Assembly (NCBI RefSeq): GCF_041103235.1
Contig: NZ_JBGCUN010000001.1
Coordinates: forward strand, 372,001-436,000
Reading direction: 5' to 3'
Length of the DNA stretch: 64,000 bases
DNA from: Yoonia sp. R2331
Lineage (GTDB): Bacteria; Pseudomonadota; Alphaproteobacteria; Rhodobacterales; Rhodobacteraceae
Shown here: positions 53,060 through 62,251 of the stretch, one piece after another
Layout: each line of letters starts with the position of its first letter
Numbering within the stretch: the first letter of the stretch is position 1
Notes under the pieces: model-generated
Seen by the model: only the letters and a program-made list of their open reading frames with translations
What the model was told of the DNA's origin: nothing
Database searches by the model: none
Translations under genes and position numbers: made by a program

Positions 53060-54334
53060 TTAGCGGATCGCCGCGATATCCTCGGCAGCAGCGTCCAAGA
53101 CGGCCTGCACGTCCGTCGCTTCGCCAGAGGCGAGGCTCGAGATCGCTGTCTCAAGGATCAGCACGATACGCGGCCAGTTGTCGCCGAATTCCACACCGTC
53201 TGCCGTCGCCAGGGCGTCGGCCGCCGCTTGGTGCATACCGCCCCAGCGTTCGTTGACTTCGGCGTCGGTCAGGTTGGACATGTGAACGGCAACAACCTCG
53301 GACAGATCAGGGTCCATCAAGACGTCACGTTCAAGTGCGGGATCGGTCAGCCAACCAAGGAACTCGGTCGCCGCGTCCTTGTTGTCGGATTCAGCAGTGA
53401 CGCCGAAAATCCACGTGTTGGTGAAAGTTGTGCGATCTGCACCAGCGACCGATGGAAGGGCTGTGAACCCGATTTGGTCGGCCGTAAGCGTGGACTGTTC
53501 GGGATCACTCAGCTGCGAGCGCACCCACCACCAGACAGGAAGCATCGCAGAGTTGCCCTGCTTAAAGCTGGTCACGGCGTCCTGCTCAACAAACACCGCA
53601 GAACCTGCGGGCACGATTTCTTCTTCAGTCAAATAGCTGATGTAGGTTTCAGTCGCCGCAACGCCAGCTTCGGAATTGAAGATCGCATTGCCGTCTGCAT
53701 CAAACAGATCACCACCCTTGCCCCAAAGCAGGTTCATCCAAACCATCAGGTTCTGACCATTCAGCTTGCCATAAGGCAGCGCCACGCCAGCGGCGTCAGT
53801 TTTTTCCTGAATGGCTTTCGCTGCTGTAACCATTTCTTCCCAGGTTTGTGGGGGGGTCACACCGGCTTCTTCCAGAATATCCGTGCGGTAGAACATCAAC
53901 TGCACGTGGCCACGTACTGGCAGACCGATCAACTCGCCGTTCAGCATGCCATGACGCAAATGCGCGGCAGGAAAATCGCTCAGGTCGGTGCCCTGCGCTT
54001 CAATGCCCGGCCCAATCGGCTCCATGAGCATCTGAAGCGAGTGAACCCACTGATCCATGACCGAGACAACGTCATAGTCGCCACCTGCAACCATCTCGGT
54101 TGTAAGTGCCTCTTTCATGTTAGGGAACGGTACGTAGTCGTATACGACGTCAATGCCGGTGGCCTCTTCGAACTCAGCAAGGCGGGCTTCATGCGCTTCG
54201 AACTGGCTGGATTTCACCGCAAGCACGTTCACGGTCTGGCCTTCATATGGTTTGCCCTCGGTTGCCTCCCAAGCGAAGGCCTGCGCGCCATAGAGTGATG
54301 CTGCGATCGCAATCGCACTGGTAAATAATTTCAT
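53060..54334 (-). CDS. Carbohydrate ABC transporter substrate-binding protein (Sec-exported)
   Basis: This 424-residue family 1 solute-binding protein has a Sec signal (hydrophobic residues 5-17, cleavage after AQAFA at about residue 21). The mature part begins WEATEGKPYEGQTVNVLAV and shows the usual mixed-lobe pattern, with LMFYRTDILEEAGVTPPQTWEEM. It leads the eleven-gene minus-strand unit and defines its substrate, which is unknown. The gene is divergent from an FCD-type regulator, with a palindrome between. Confidence 0.9.
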   Translation of the reverse strand: MKLFTSAIAIAASLYGAQAFAWEATEGKPYEGQTVNVLAVKSSQFEAHEARLAEFEEATGIDVVYDYVPFPNMKEALTTEMVAGGDYDVVSVMDQWVHSLQMLMEPIGPGIEAQGTDLSDFPAAHLRHGMLNGELIGLPVRGHVQLMFYRTDILEEAGVTPPQTWEEMVTAAKAIQEKTDAAGVALPYGKLNGQNLMVWMNLLWGKGGDLFDADGNAIFNSEAGVAATETYISYLTEEEIVPAGSAVFVEQDAVTSFKQGNSAMLPVWWWVRSQLSDPEQSTLTADQIGFTALPSVAGADRTTFTNTWIFGVTAESDNKDAATEFLGWLTDPALERDVLMDPDLSEVVAVHMSNLTDAEVNERWGGMHQAAADALATADGVEFGDNWPRIVLILETAISSLASGEATDVQAVLDAAAEDIAAIR

Positions 54335-54383
54335 GGTTTCCTCCCTAAAGTTCTTTAACCGTAGACGGGCGAACCAGATTTCG

Positions 54384-54399
54384 TCAATAAAATTATTGA
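54384..54399. promoter_or_regulatory. Palindromic operator in the divergent promoter region
   Basis: TCAATAA (54384-54390) and TTATTGA (54393-54399) are perfect 7-bp arms with an AA centre. The site is 50 bases upstream of the binding-protein gene and 69 upstream of the GntR gene. Its AT-rich form stands out from the surrounding DNA. Binding by the FCD regulator is inferred. Confidence 0.6.
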
Positions 54400-54467
54400 T
54401 AATCTTGAATGGACAGAATTAATCTAGCTGATAGTCTTGATTTATTGAACGAGACGGAGCGCGCGCA

Positions 54468-55121
54468 ATGCCCGACCAACTGGTAGAAGAACTCGAAAAC
54501 GACATCATCTTTGGGGTCTTCCCTCCGGGCGCCCGAATCATCGAAGACCGCGTCATGGAGGATCACGGGGCGAAACGGCACGCCGTCCGAAACGCATTCA
54601 CTGAGCTTGAATCCCGCGGTCTTATCGTGCGGCGACCTAACCGGGGTGTCGAAGTGGTGGACTTCACGCCAGATGAAGTCGACGCCCTATATGATGTGCG
54701 CGTCATACTCGAAACGGCTGCGGCGGAACGGACCAAGCTTCCCTGTGACACGGAGATTTCGGCAAGGTTGGAAGACATTGCACATCGCCATGAAAAAGCG
54801 GTCAAAGAGCACGACTTTCGGGCGGTTTTCTGGCTCAATCAAGAATTCCACGAAGTGCAGTATTCCTGTTGCGGAAATCCGCGCTTGGCCGAATTGATTA
54901 GCAATCATGCCCGCGCTGCGCAGCCCATTCGCGTCGTCAAATACGAAGATGAGGCCCATATGAATCGGATCGTCAGCCAGCATTTTGACATCATCGCGGC
55001 GTTGCGCGGCACGTCGCAAGATGCACTTGTCGCAGCGGTTCGCGCGCATTTGCCTGCGTCCGCAGAAGCCTACCGCAATCTTTACAACCGCCGTTTCGGA
55101 GCGCGCGCCCGGACAGCCTAA
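54468..55121 (+). CDS. GntR-family regulator with FCD domain
   Basis: This 217-residue protein has a winged helix-turn-helix (about residues 5-68) and an FCD ligand domain (about 78-205) with the metal-binding histidine/aspartate pattern (DVRVILE, FHEVQY, SQHFDII). FCD regulators usually sense small carboxylic acids. It is divergent from the eleven-gene unit, so it probably controls that unit in response to an acid intermediate. The start at 54468 is the first suitable ATG. Confidence 0.88.
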   Translation: MPDQLVEELENDIIFGVFPPGARIIEDRVMEDHGAKRHAVRNAFTELESRGLIVRRPNRGVEVVDFTPDEVDALYDVRVILETAAAERTKLPCDTEISARLEDIAHRHEKAVKEHDFRAVFWLNQEFHEVQYSCCGNPRLAELISNHARAAQPIRVVKYEDEAHMNRIVSQHFDIIAALRGTSQDALVAAVRAHLPASAEAYRNLYNRRFGARARTA

Positions 55122-55681
55122 CACCGTCAGCGCGACCTTCCCGAAACAGTCGCAAGACATCCGATTGAGGGCAGTCAAGAATTGCCTTCGTGTCGCAACA
55201 CGGAAAACCTCCGACTGGTCCTGATTGTCGAGCCGACGAAAGTGCTTGGTTCTACTTTGGAATTTCAGGAGGTTGCACTGTCCAAGCCGCGAAAACGCCG
55301 CCAACGCTTCTGGCTTTTGCCGGTTTCGCATTGGATCGGCGATTTTCCAGGCTTCCTTTTGCAATGCAACCTACGCCTTTGGCGCGCCAATGGTTCGAAC
55401 TTGTTGTCATCGAAGGTGCAGGCCCTGCGGACGGAGAACTATTCGAGTGGCCCGTATTGCTGAGATTGTGCGCCACAGTGGCTTTGAGTTGTTCAGCCAG
55501 ACATGCTGGCAGTAGAGCTCTTGGCCTGATGCGCGGCATTCAAAAAACTGAGCAATTTTTGCATGCGTGCGGTCACAATTTGCAATGTCTTACTGCGTAG
55601 CATCATTCATGAACGGATCATGCAGGGCCGGATTGGGTTGCAATAGAGGCAACTGATCCATCTGTTGCGGAGGAATACGAA
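55122..55681. other. 560-base stretch without a recognised gene
   Basis: Between the GntR gene and the isomerase gene, frames are interrupted and none shows a known motif. A plus-strand frame of 136 codons (55190-55600) exists but has no convincing ribosome-binding site or family match and is not called. The last 80 bases should hold the promoter of the isomerase gene; GGAGGAAT lies near 55670. The stretch may be decayed coding sequence. Confidence 0.4.
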
Positions 55682-57118
55682 ATGGTCAAAATCGCGGCGA
55701 GCAAATTAAAAGTCGGTCTATTTGGCATTGGGTTAGAAGCATATTGGTCGCAATTCGATGGGCTTGAGGATCGACTGAAATCCTACGTTGAGGTCGTTGA
55801 GCGAAAGCTGGAACGGGACGATGTCGAAGTCGTCAACTTGGGGCTGATCGATACACCGGAAAAAGCGCTGCAGGCAGGGCATGACTTCAGATCGGCCGAT
55901 GTTGATGTCATATTTTTGTATGTGACGACCTATGCAGTGTCGTCGACGGTCTTGCCTGTTGTGCGCCGCGCCGGTGTTCCAGTGATCATTCTAAACCTGC
56001 AGCCTGTCGCATCAATCGATTTGGCCAGCTTTAACGCACTGGGAAGCCGTTCCAAAATGACCGGTGAATGGTTGGCCCATTGTGCCGCTTGTCCTGTACC
56101 CGAAATCGCAAATGTTTTTACACGCGCCGGCATTGATTTCCATCAGATCACGGGCGTTCTGGAGGGTGACGATCACGTCGATTCCGAAATAGAAGACTGG
56201 ATCGAAGCCGCGCGTGTTGGTCATGTGATGGCCCATACGAAATTGGGCGTCATGGGCCGATACTACAATGGCATGCTGGATATCTATTCCGACATGGCGC
56301 TGCAGTCAGCGGCATTTGGAACAATCATTGAGATCGTCGAGATTGATGAGCTCGCGTCTATTCGCGCAGGGTTGACCGACATTGAAATCGACACTGCGCT
56401 TGCGCGTATCCATGACGACTTTGATATCCAATCGGACTGTTCTGAGTTCGAGCTCTGGCGCGCAGCATCGACCGCAGCAGCCCTGTTCAAAATGGTCGAG
56501 CAGCATGGCTTGGGGGCGATGGCATACTATTACGAATCCACTCCCGGCACCGTACATGAAGATATTATCACATCCGTTATCCTTGGATGTTCAATGTTGA
56601 CGGCGTCAGGTGTGCCGATCGCAGGCGAATACGAAGTCAAAAACGCCCAGGCCATGAAGATCATGGATTCTTTCGGGGCAGGGGGGTCGTTCACCGAATA
56701 TTACGCGATTGATTATGCCGAAGATGTTGTCCTGATGGGCCATGACGGGCCAGGACACACGCAGATTGCCGAAGGCAAGACCAAGGTACGGCCACTCGAG
56801 GTGTTCCACGGAAAAGTGGGCGCGGGACTGAGTGTCGAGATGAGCGTGAAGCACGGGCCGGTGACATGCCTTTCCGTTCTCGAGCACGACGGTCGGGTGT
56901 CGCTTTTGGTTGCCGAAGGGGAATCTGTTCCGGGCCCAATTCTTGAAATCGGCAACACCAACAGTCGATACCATTTTGACATTGGAGCGCGCCAGTTTGT
57001 CGAAGCATGGAATGCGGCGGCCCCTGCGCATCATTGCGCCGTCGGGGTTGGTCATGTTGCAAGCCGGATCGAGAAACTTGGCGCTTTGTTGGGGCTTGAC
57101 GTTATTCGGGTTTGCTAG
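55682..57118 (+). CDS. L-fucose/L-arabinose isomerase-like protein
   Basis: This 478-residue protein fits the AraA/FucI-like superfamily. It has an N-terminal Rossmann-like domain (KVGLFGIGLEAYWSQF), a central segment with LGVMGRYYNGMLDIYSD, and a C-terminal part with EGESVPGPILEIGNTNSRYHF and the histidine pair region PAHHCAVGVGH. Such enzymes isomerise aldoses to ketoses with Mn. A GGAGGAAT site precedes the ATG. It lies beside an AraC gene and a ribose-type ABC importer, but no kinase or aldolase follows. The sugar is unknown. It ends 17 bases inside the convergent AraC gene. Confidence 0.75.
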   Translation: MVKIAASKLKVGLFGIGLEAYWSQFDGLEDRLKSYVEVVERKLERDDVEVVNLGLIDTPEKALQAGHDFRSADVDVIFLYVTTYAVSSTVLPVVRRAGVPVIILNLQPVASIDLASFNALGSRSKMTGEWLAHCAACPVPEIANVFTRAGIDFHQITGVLEGDDHVDSEIEDWIEAARVGHVMAHTKLGVMGRYYNGMLDIYSDMALQSAAFGTIIEIVEIDELASIRAGLTDIEIDTALARIHDDFDIQSDCSEFELWRAASTAAALFKMVEQHGLGAMAYYYESTPGTVHEDIITSVILGCSMLTASGVPIAGEYEVKNAQAMKIMDSFGAGGSFTEYYAIDYAEDVVLMGHDGPGHTQIAEGKTKVRPLEVFHGKVGAGLSVEMSVKHGPVTCLSVLEHDGRVSLLVAEGESVPGPILEIGNTNSRYHFDIGARQFVEAWNAAAPAHHCAVGVGHVASRIEKLGALLGLDVIRVC

Positions 57119-58043
57119 GGCCGTCCTCCCGTCCTTGGCCAAGGCGTGCCCGCCAATCTGACGGCGGGCACGCGACAGATTTCCTGAACTGGTTGGAGAA
57201 ATGGAATGCCGAGCTAAAACCGAGGTGTGCCGCAACACCTTTGATGGACAGCTCTGTATTATCAAGCAGGTCTTTGGCTTTTTGAATCCGCATTGCCATT
57301 TGGTAGTCCTTCATGGACATGCCGGTTTGTGCGCGAAAAGTACGCCGCAGGGTCGAATAACTGACGTTTAGCTCATCGGCGATATCTTCCATGGGATGCT
57401 GCGCCGCGCACCTTTCCAGCAACAGCATACGCGCGCTGTTGACCAACTGGTTGGTGCTGTCTTCATTGGCATTGCGAGGGCCAGCAAGAATGGCAAGAAG
57501 CTTTAGGCCAAGCATGGACAGGACGGGTTGGTTGCCGACGGCGTCCTGTCTTGAAAGCATGTGGATTTCTGAAAAGGACGTCTCTATCGCAGCGATGCTT
57601 GGATTGCGGATAATGGGCCTGCTTTTGTTAAGAAGGCCAGCATTGGTACACATGTCAAACACTGTGCCTTCGCACTCGACCCAGTGTTCGGTCCAGCCCA
57701 CGCTGGGTTCGGGCGCGTAGCGATGCCAGACATTTGGAAACAGCACAAAGACCTGTCCTGCGCGGATGTCTTGGGGCTTGCTGCCGCGTCCAAGTTCAAT
57801 GCGCCCACGGCCCTCTGAAATATAGACGAGTTGATAGGCTTGCAGAACGCGCCCTCGGGTCCGGCTAAAAAGGTGTCCCTGTGGATGGGTCTGAGCGGGA
57901 TACTGAGCGTGTGGCAAGACCCGGGTAAACCCCGAAGAACGCAGCGTGCACCCAAGTGTCCGGCAAAGACGACTTTCAGGGATGTAGCTGAAATAGTTTT
58001 CGCTTTGATCGGTCATGACAGCAGCATGACCATGGATGTCCAC
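57102..58043 (-). CDS. AraC-family regulator
   Basis: This regulator of about 313 residues has an N-terminal cupin-like sugar-sensing domain (AGQVFVLFPNVWHRYAPEPSVGW near the middle) and two C-terminal helix-turn-helices (MEDIADELNVSYSTLRRTFR and IKGVAAHLGFSSAFHFSNQFRK). It is divergent from the ABC importer genes and convergent with the isomerase gene, overlapping it by 17 bases. The start may be 58043 or the in-frame ATG at 58016. It probably activates the importer in response to the transported sugar. Confidence 0.88.
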   Translation of the reverse strand: MDIHGHAAVMTDQSENYFSYIPESRLCRTLGCTLRSSGFTRVLPHAQYPAQTHPQGHLFSRTRGRVLQAYQLVYISEGRGRIELGRGSKPQDIRAGQVFVLFPNVWHRYAPEPSVGWTEHWVECEGTVFDMCTNAGLLNKSRPIIRNPSIAAIETSFSEIHMLSRQDAVGNQPVLSMLGLKLLAILAGPRNANEDSTNQLVNSARMLLLERCAAQHPMEDIADELNVSYSTLRRTFRAQTGMSMKDYQMAMRIQKAKDLLDNTELSIKGVAAHLGFSSAFHFSNQFRKSVACPPSDWRARLGQGREDGPSKPE

Positions 58044-58286
58044 AAATCAACTAAGATATGTACATTGCGACTTCTGATGGGGCGGGGTGATCAGTAAGTC
58101 CATGAAATGCTGAAAAAGAATCGAAAAATGCCGATCAATCAAGGAAGAATACTGCACCGCATATTTGAGCAATAAGTGTATTTCTTTTGCCAGATTTTTG
58201 CAATCGACCTCGTCTAGTCTTTTTGAAGGGAGGGTGCCGGACCCCCGCGGGTCACGGCACCACGTTAATAGGGAGGAGACCCATCA
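58044..58286. promoter_or_regulatory. Divergent promoter region of araC-like and ABC importer genes
   Basis: This 243-base region is AT-richer than its surroundings and ends with GGGAGGAG before the binding-protein ATG. Direct repeats resembling TTTTGC(C/A)A, 11 bases apart near 58196-58213, are possible AraC half-sites. No stronger signal was identified. Confidence 0.35.
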
Positions 58287-59459
58287 ATGAGACATTTCAT
58301 TCTGTCCACGGCGGCCGCGCTCGCACTATCGGTCGCTGCGGCACCTGCATACGCTGATTTCCAAGGCTTTGATCCTGCGACACACGATGGATCGATGTTC
58401 CCGGCTGAGAGCCTGATGGCAATGGTAAAAGCCGCGATGGAAGTAACACCCCCCAAGAACGGTGAAAACTACGTGATCGGGTTTGCCAACTTGCAACGCG
58501 ACATCCCGTTCTGCGGGCTGGTTGAACAGGGTATCCTTGAGAACGCAGAGGCGGCCGGAATTGAAGTTGTTATAGCCGACAACCGCTTGGACGGTGCAAC
58601 GGCCCTTGCGAACGCCGAGAGCTTCATTATCCGGGATGTCGACTTCGTGATTGAATTCCAGACAGACGCCGAATTTGGGGCCGTCATCATGGACAAATTG
58701 AACACGGCCAACATCCCCGTCGTCGCAATCGACATTCCGATGCCGGGCGCCGGATTTTTCGGTGTGAACAACCCGCGTGCCGGATTCATGGGCGGGTCAT
58801 ATCTCGCGCAGGCTGCTGTTGCGCGTCATGGCATGGATGCCGTGATGAACGGCTTTTTCATCGAAGGTGAATTGCCACAATCCGGCCCCATCCCAGCGAT
58901 GCGAACGGGCGGACAAATCGCAGGGTTTCGTGCCGCATTGCCGGATTTTCCCGAAGACCAGATCCTGACGTTTGACAGCAAAAACACGCTCGAAGAGAGC
59001 TTTACCCAGACCAATAACTTGCTCAGCCGTGTGCCTGAAGGTGTGCCGATCATGGGCACCGCGATCAACGACCAGGCGGCAACCGGCATCTTGCGCGCAG
59101 CCCAGCAGGACGGGCGCGACATGATCACAGTCGTCGGGCTTGGCGCCGATGAAGGCGAAACACTTGCAAACGAAAAAGACTTTGTTGCGGCTGTCGGGTC
59201 CTTTCCGGAACGCTACGGCAATTCACTGATCCCGATCGCGCTTGCAACTTTGGCCGGTGAAGAGCTTCCTGATGCGGTGTTGATCAACCACCAAATGGTG
59301 ACGCCGGCCAATATCTGTGAATTCAACGCCAACATCGCCTGCCAAGAGGTCGACGTCGTTGACTATTCGTTCCCCGAAGAGGGCTTTCTAGCCCACCTCG
59401 AAGCGCTGCGGGATGATCCGTCGTTGGCGGATGTGCAAAACTTGATCCCGACGCAATAA
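58287..59459 (+). CDS. Sugar ABC transporter substrate-binding protein (ribose type)
   Basis: This 390-residue periplasmic protein is of the RbsB/family 2 class. It has a Sec signal (residues 4-20, cleavage after AYA at about 23). The mature part shows VIGFANLQRDIPFCGLVEQGILENA, VIADNRLDG and VVAIDIPMPGAGFFGVNN, the usual two-lobe pattern. GGGAGGAG precedes the ATG. It leads an importer unit with the ATPase and permease downstream, and probably binds the sugar used by the isomerase at 55682-57118. Confidence 0.9.
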   Translation: MRHFILSTAAALALSVAAAPAYADFQGFDPATHDGSMFPAESLMAMVKAAMEVTPPKNGENYVIGFANLQRDIPFCGLVEQGILENAEAAGIEVVIADNRLDGATALANAESFIIRDVDFVIEFQTDAEFGAVIMDKLNTANIPVVAIDIPMPGAGFFGVNNPRAGFMGGSYLAQAAVARHGMDAVMNGFFIEGELPQSGPIPAMRTGGQIAGFRAALPDFPEDQILTFDSKNTLEESFTQTNNLLSRVPEGVPIMGTAINDQAATGILRAAQQDGRDMITVVGLGADEGETLANEKDFVAAVGSFPERYGNSLIPIALATLAGEELPDAVLINHQMVTPANICEFNANIACQEVDVVDYSFPEEGFLAHLEALRDDPSLADVQNLIPTQ

Positions 59460-59476
59460 AACGTTGAAAATGCTAG

Positions 59477-59502
59477 GCCACGTGGCTGAAAGGCCGCGTG
59501 GC
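59477..59502 (+). terminator. Intercistronic hairpin after the ribose-type binding-protein gene
   Basis: A 10-bp stem (59477-59486 with 59493-59502, one G-T pair) closes on the loop TGAAAG, 17 bases beyond the stop codon and 52 before the ATPase start. As at the other importer junctions in the window, it probably raises the amount of binding-protein message over the rest. Confidence 0.72.
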
Positions 59503-59554
59503 ACTGCTTTCTCGAAGACTTCATTCCTTTCTTAACCTACCAAGGCATGTTCCG

Positions 59555-61060
59555 ATGAACGCCCCGCTTCCCCGAATTCAGATGCGCGACATCTACAAGA
59601 GCTTTGGTCCTGTGCAGGTTCTGGAAGGGGTGTCACTTGATGTGAAAGCCGGAGAAATCGTTGCGTTACTGGGGTCCAACGGTGCTGGCAAATCGACGTT
59701 GATGAAAATTCTCACTGCGAATTATACAAAAAATTCTGGTGAAATTCGGGTCAACGATGCGGTGGTTCAATTCAATTCTCCGCGCGACGCCGCGCGTGTT
59801 GGGATCACGTTTTTGCCGCAGGAAATTTCTGTCTTTCCAGAGCTCAGCATCGCGGAAAACATCTGCATGAATGCTGACGGCAAGGGGACGGTTGACTGGT
59901 CAGACATAGCACGTCGCGCGCAAGCGGTGCTTGAAGACCTAGGATTTGGACACCTTGGCGCGGATACCTTGGTAGCAGATCTACCTGTCGCCGAGCGGCG
60001 CATTATCGAAATTGCCCGGGCCCTTGAATCGCAGGCTGAAATTCTGGTGATGGACGAACCGACAGCGTCGTTGTCTGAACAGGAAAGCGAACAGATTTTC
60101 ACCATTCTGCGCCGCCTTAAAGAGCGCGGCACAAGCATTGTCTACATCTCGCACTTCCTAAAGGAGGTGTTCGAGATTTCAGACCGGATCGTTGTGCTGC
60201 GAGATGGTTTGAATGCAGGCGAATTTGATCCGCATACCTCGCAAGTGGGGGAAGTGGTCAATGCGATGCTGGGCAAGGTGGCCGGGTCCATGTTTGAGGA
60301 TCGTGATCCTTTGCCGGCCAATGCGCCTGTCGTGTTCACTTGCAAAGGTTTGACGCAGCCCGGCAAGATCGAAGACGTTTCCTTTGATCTGCACGCGGGC
60401 GAGATTTTGGGCGTATTCGGTTTGATTGGCTCTGGTGTTGAGGTTCTGGGGCGTCTGGTGTTCGGGGCAGAGGGCCGCCCGTCTGCCGGCGAAATGATGT
60501 TATCTGGCAAACCGTATCAGCCCGTATCTCCCTTGAAAGGGAAAGACGCTGGTATAGGGTTTGTCACGGCTGAGCGTAAAACCGATGGCATCATGGCAGA
60601 TATGAGCGTGCGCGAGAATCTTGTCGCCGCGTTCCAACAGGATTTCGGAAATACCGTCTTCACGTCCCCGGCCCGCGAAACTGCTCATACGAATGATTGG
60701 ATCAGTAAGCTGGGGATCAAAACCTCCGGGCCGGAACAACCGATCAGACTACTGTCTGGCGGCAATCAGCAAAAGGTTTGCGTCGCCCGTTGGCTGAACC
60801 CAAAGGTTAAGATGCTGATCCTCGAAGAACCGACACGCGGGGTTGATGTCGGCGCGCGACGCGAGATTTATAGTCATCTGGTCGACTTTGCCCGAAGCGG
60901 TCTTGCCGTGCTGGTCTTATCGTCAGATGTGGAAGAAATCGCAGGTCTGTCGGATCGGTCCCTTGTGATTGATCGGGGGCGCATCTTGGCGGAATTCGGA
61001 AGCAGAGCTACTGCAAACGATTTGATGTCGGCCACCGCAATGACCGCAAACCATCCTTAA
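59555..61060 (+). CDS. Sugar ABC transporter ATP-binding protein (RbsA type)
   Basis: This 501-residue ATPase has two fused nucleotide-binding halves. The first has Walker A GSNGAGKST (residues 40-48) and Walker B ILVMDEPTASLSEQE. The second has a degenerate Walker A (GLIGSGVEV) but a good LSGGNQQKV signature and MLILEEPTRGVDVGAR, normal for this class. The start at 59555 (MNAPLPRIQM) matches the domain; an in-frame ATG at 59498 adds unrelated residues. It energises the permease 12 bases downstream. Confidence 0.92.
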   Translation: MNAPLPRIQMRDIYKSFGPVQVLEGVSLDVKAGEIVALLGSNGAGKSTLMKILTANYTKNSGEIRVNDAVVQFNSPRDAARVGITFLPQEISVFPELSIAENICMNADGKGTVDWSDIARRAQAVLEDLGFGHLGADTLVADLPVAERRIIEIARALESQAEILVMDEPTASLSEQESEQIFTILRRLKERGTSIVYISHFLKEVFEISDRIVVLRDGLNAGEFDPHTSQVGEVVNAMLGKVAGSMFEDRDPLPANAPVVFTCKGLTQPGKIEDVSFDLHAGEILGVFGLIGSGVEVLGRLVFGAEGRPSAGEMMLSGKPYQPVSPLKGKDAGIGFVTAERKTDGIMADMSVRENLVAAFQQDFGNTVFTSPARETAHTNDWISKLGIKTSGPEQPIRLLSGGNQQKVCVARWLNPKVKMLILEEPTRGVDVGARREIYSHLVDFARSGLAVLVLSSDVEEIAGLSDRSLVIDRGRILAEFGSRATANDLMSATAMTANHP

Positions 61061-61072
61061 GGGGCGCTTGAG

Positions 61073-62050
61073 ATGTCTAACACAACGTTGTCCCAAGGTG
61101 TGTTGAAACGCCTCTTCGGTGGATCAGGAGTCGGAACGACCGTTCTGATCCTGCTCGTCTTTTATGTTCTGTTGCTCGTCGTGTTTTCGTTCCTGTCACC
61201 CTTCTTCATGACCATGCGCAACATGACCTCTATCAGTTCCAATATTGCACTGATTGGGCTTATGGCCGCTGCGGGGACCCCCCTTATCATCGCGGGGGGG
61301 TTGGATTTGTCTGTCGCAGCCATTGCGGGTCTGACAGGGGTCATCATTGCTTTGCTACACGCTGCGGGTATTCCTATATGGTTTGCCGTCCTATGCGCGG
61401 TTGGGATCGCTGTTGTCGTCGGCTTGGTGAATGGGATTTTGGCGACCTATCTGCGGTTGAACCCTTTGATTGTGACGCTTGCGACGATGTCCATTGTTTC
61501 TGGGGTGTCGTTGATCCTGACGGGGGGACTGACCAAACCGTTGTCGGTGGACGGTTTCAACTGGATCGGGCAAGGCCGTCTTTTGGGTATCCCTGTACCT
61601 GCGTTGTTGATGTTGGCCGTGTACATCGGTTTGTGGCTGGTCATGCAAAAGACGCATTTCGGGCGTCATGCGTTTGCCGTGGGTGGAAACCCTGACGCCA
61701 GTCGCCTGATCGGTCTGCCCGTGGATCGCACGCAAATCTCGCTCTATGTTTTGTCAGCCGTATCGGGTGCAATTGCTGGCACCGTGCTGGCGGCCATGCT
61801 GGGGGCTGCCGCTCCGAATGCCGCAGGCCCGCACCTGTTAACCGTCATTGCTGCGATCATTCTAGGGGGGACATCCCTGCAAGGCGGACGTGGTTCTGTG
61901 TGGGGTACGCTGGTGGCTGTGCTTATTCTTGGAACGCTGAACAATGGGCTGACATTGATGAACGTCACCAGCTTTTGGCAGGACGTCACACGCGGAGTCG
62001 TCTTGATCCTTGCGGTCGGATTCGATGGTTTGCGGCAACGGATGGGTTAG
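61073..62050 (+). CDS. Sugar ABC transporter permease (RbsC type)
   Basis: This 325-residue inner-membrane permease has about eight to ten helices. RbsC-type motifs are PLIIAGGLDLSVAAIAGLTGVI and GRHAFAVGGNPDASRLIGLPVDR, with AIILGGTSLQGGRGSVWGT near the C terminus. AGGGG precedes the ATG. It is the last gene of the importer unit. The 200 bases beyond it show no clear feature. Confidence 0.93.
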   Translation: MSNTTLSQGVLKRLFGGSGVGTTVLILLVFYVLLLVVFSFLSPFFMTMRNMTSISSNIALIGLMAAAGTPLIIAGGLDLSVAAIAGLTGVIIALLHAAGIPIWFAVLCAVGIAVVVGLVNGILATYLRLNPLIVTLATMSIVSGVSLILTGGLTKPLSVDGFNWIGQGRLLGIPVPALLMLAVYIGLWLVMQKTHFGRHAFAVGGNPDASRLIGLPVDRTQISLYVLSAVSGAIAGTVLAAMLGAAAPNAAGPHLLTVIAAIILGGTSLQGGRGSVWGTLVAVLILGTLNNGLTLMNVTSFWQDVTRGVVLILAVGFDGLRQRMG

Positions 62051-62251
62051 TGCAATGGCACCAATCGAATGCCCGTACCTCAACGAGAGCCCAAACTTAG
62101 AAGCGTGTCAGCCGGCGCTGGGAAACGGTTGCGGCCACCGCGGCTGCCTTTGTGATCGGGTGAATTGTTGCCTCTAGTGTACCCGCGCCTCTTAACCTCT
62201 TATTTCTAGAAAACTCCTAACGTGATTGCTCCAACAACAAAGGAGAATCAC

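Noticed and set aside
53228-54298. 356-codon plus-strand open frame
   Set aside because: It is antisense to the binding-protein gene and has no recognisable domain.
55190-55600. 136-codon ORF in the gap before the isomerase
   Set aside because: There is no good ribosome-binding site and no family match, and another frame is about equally open. It is left as unannotated sequence.
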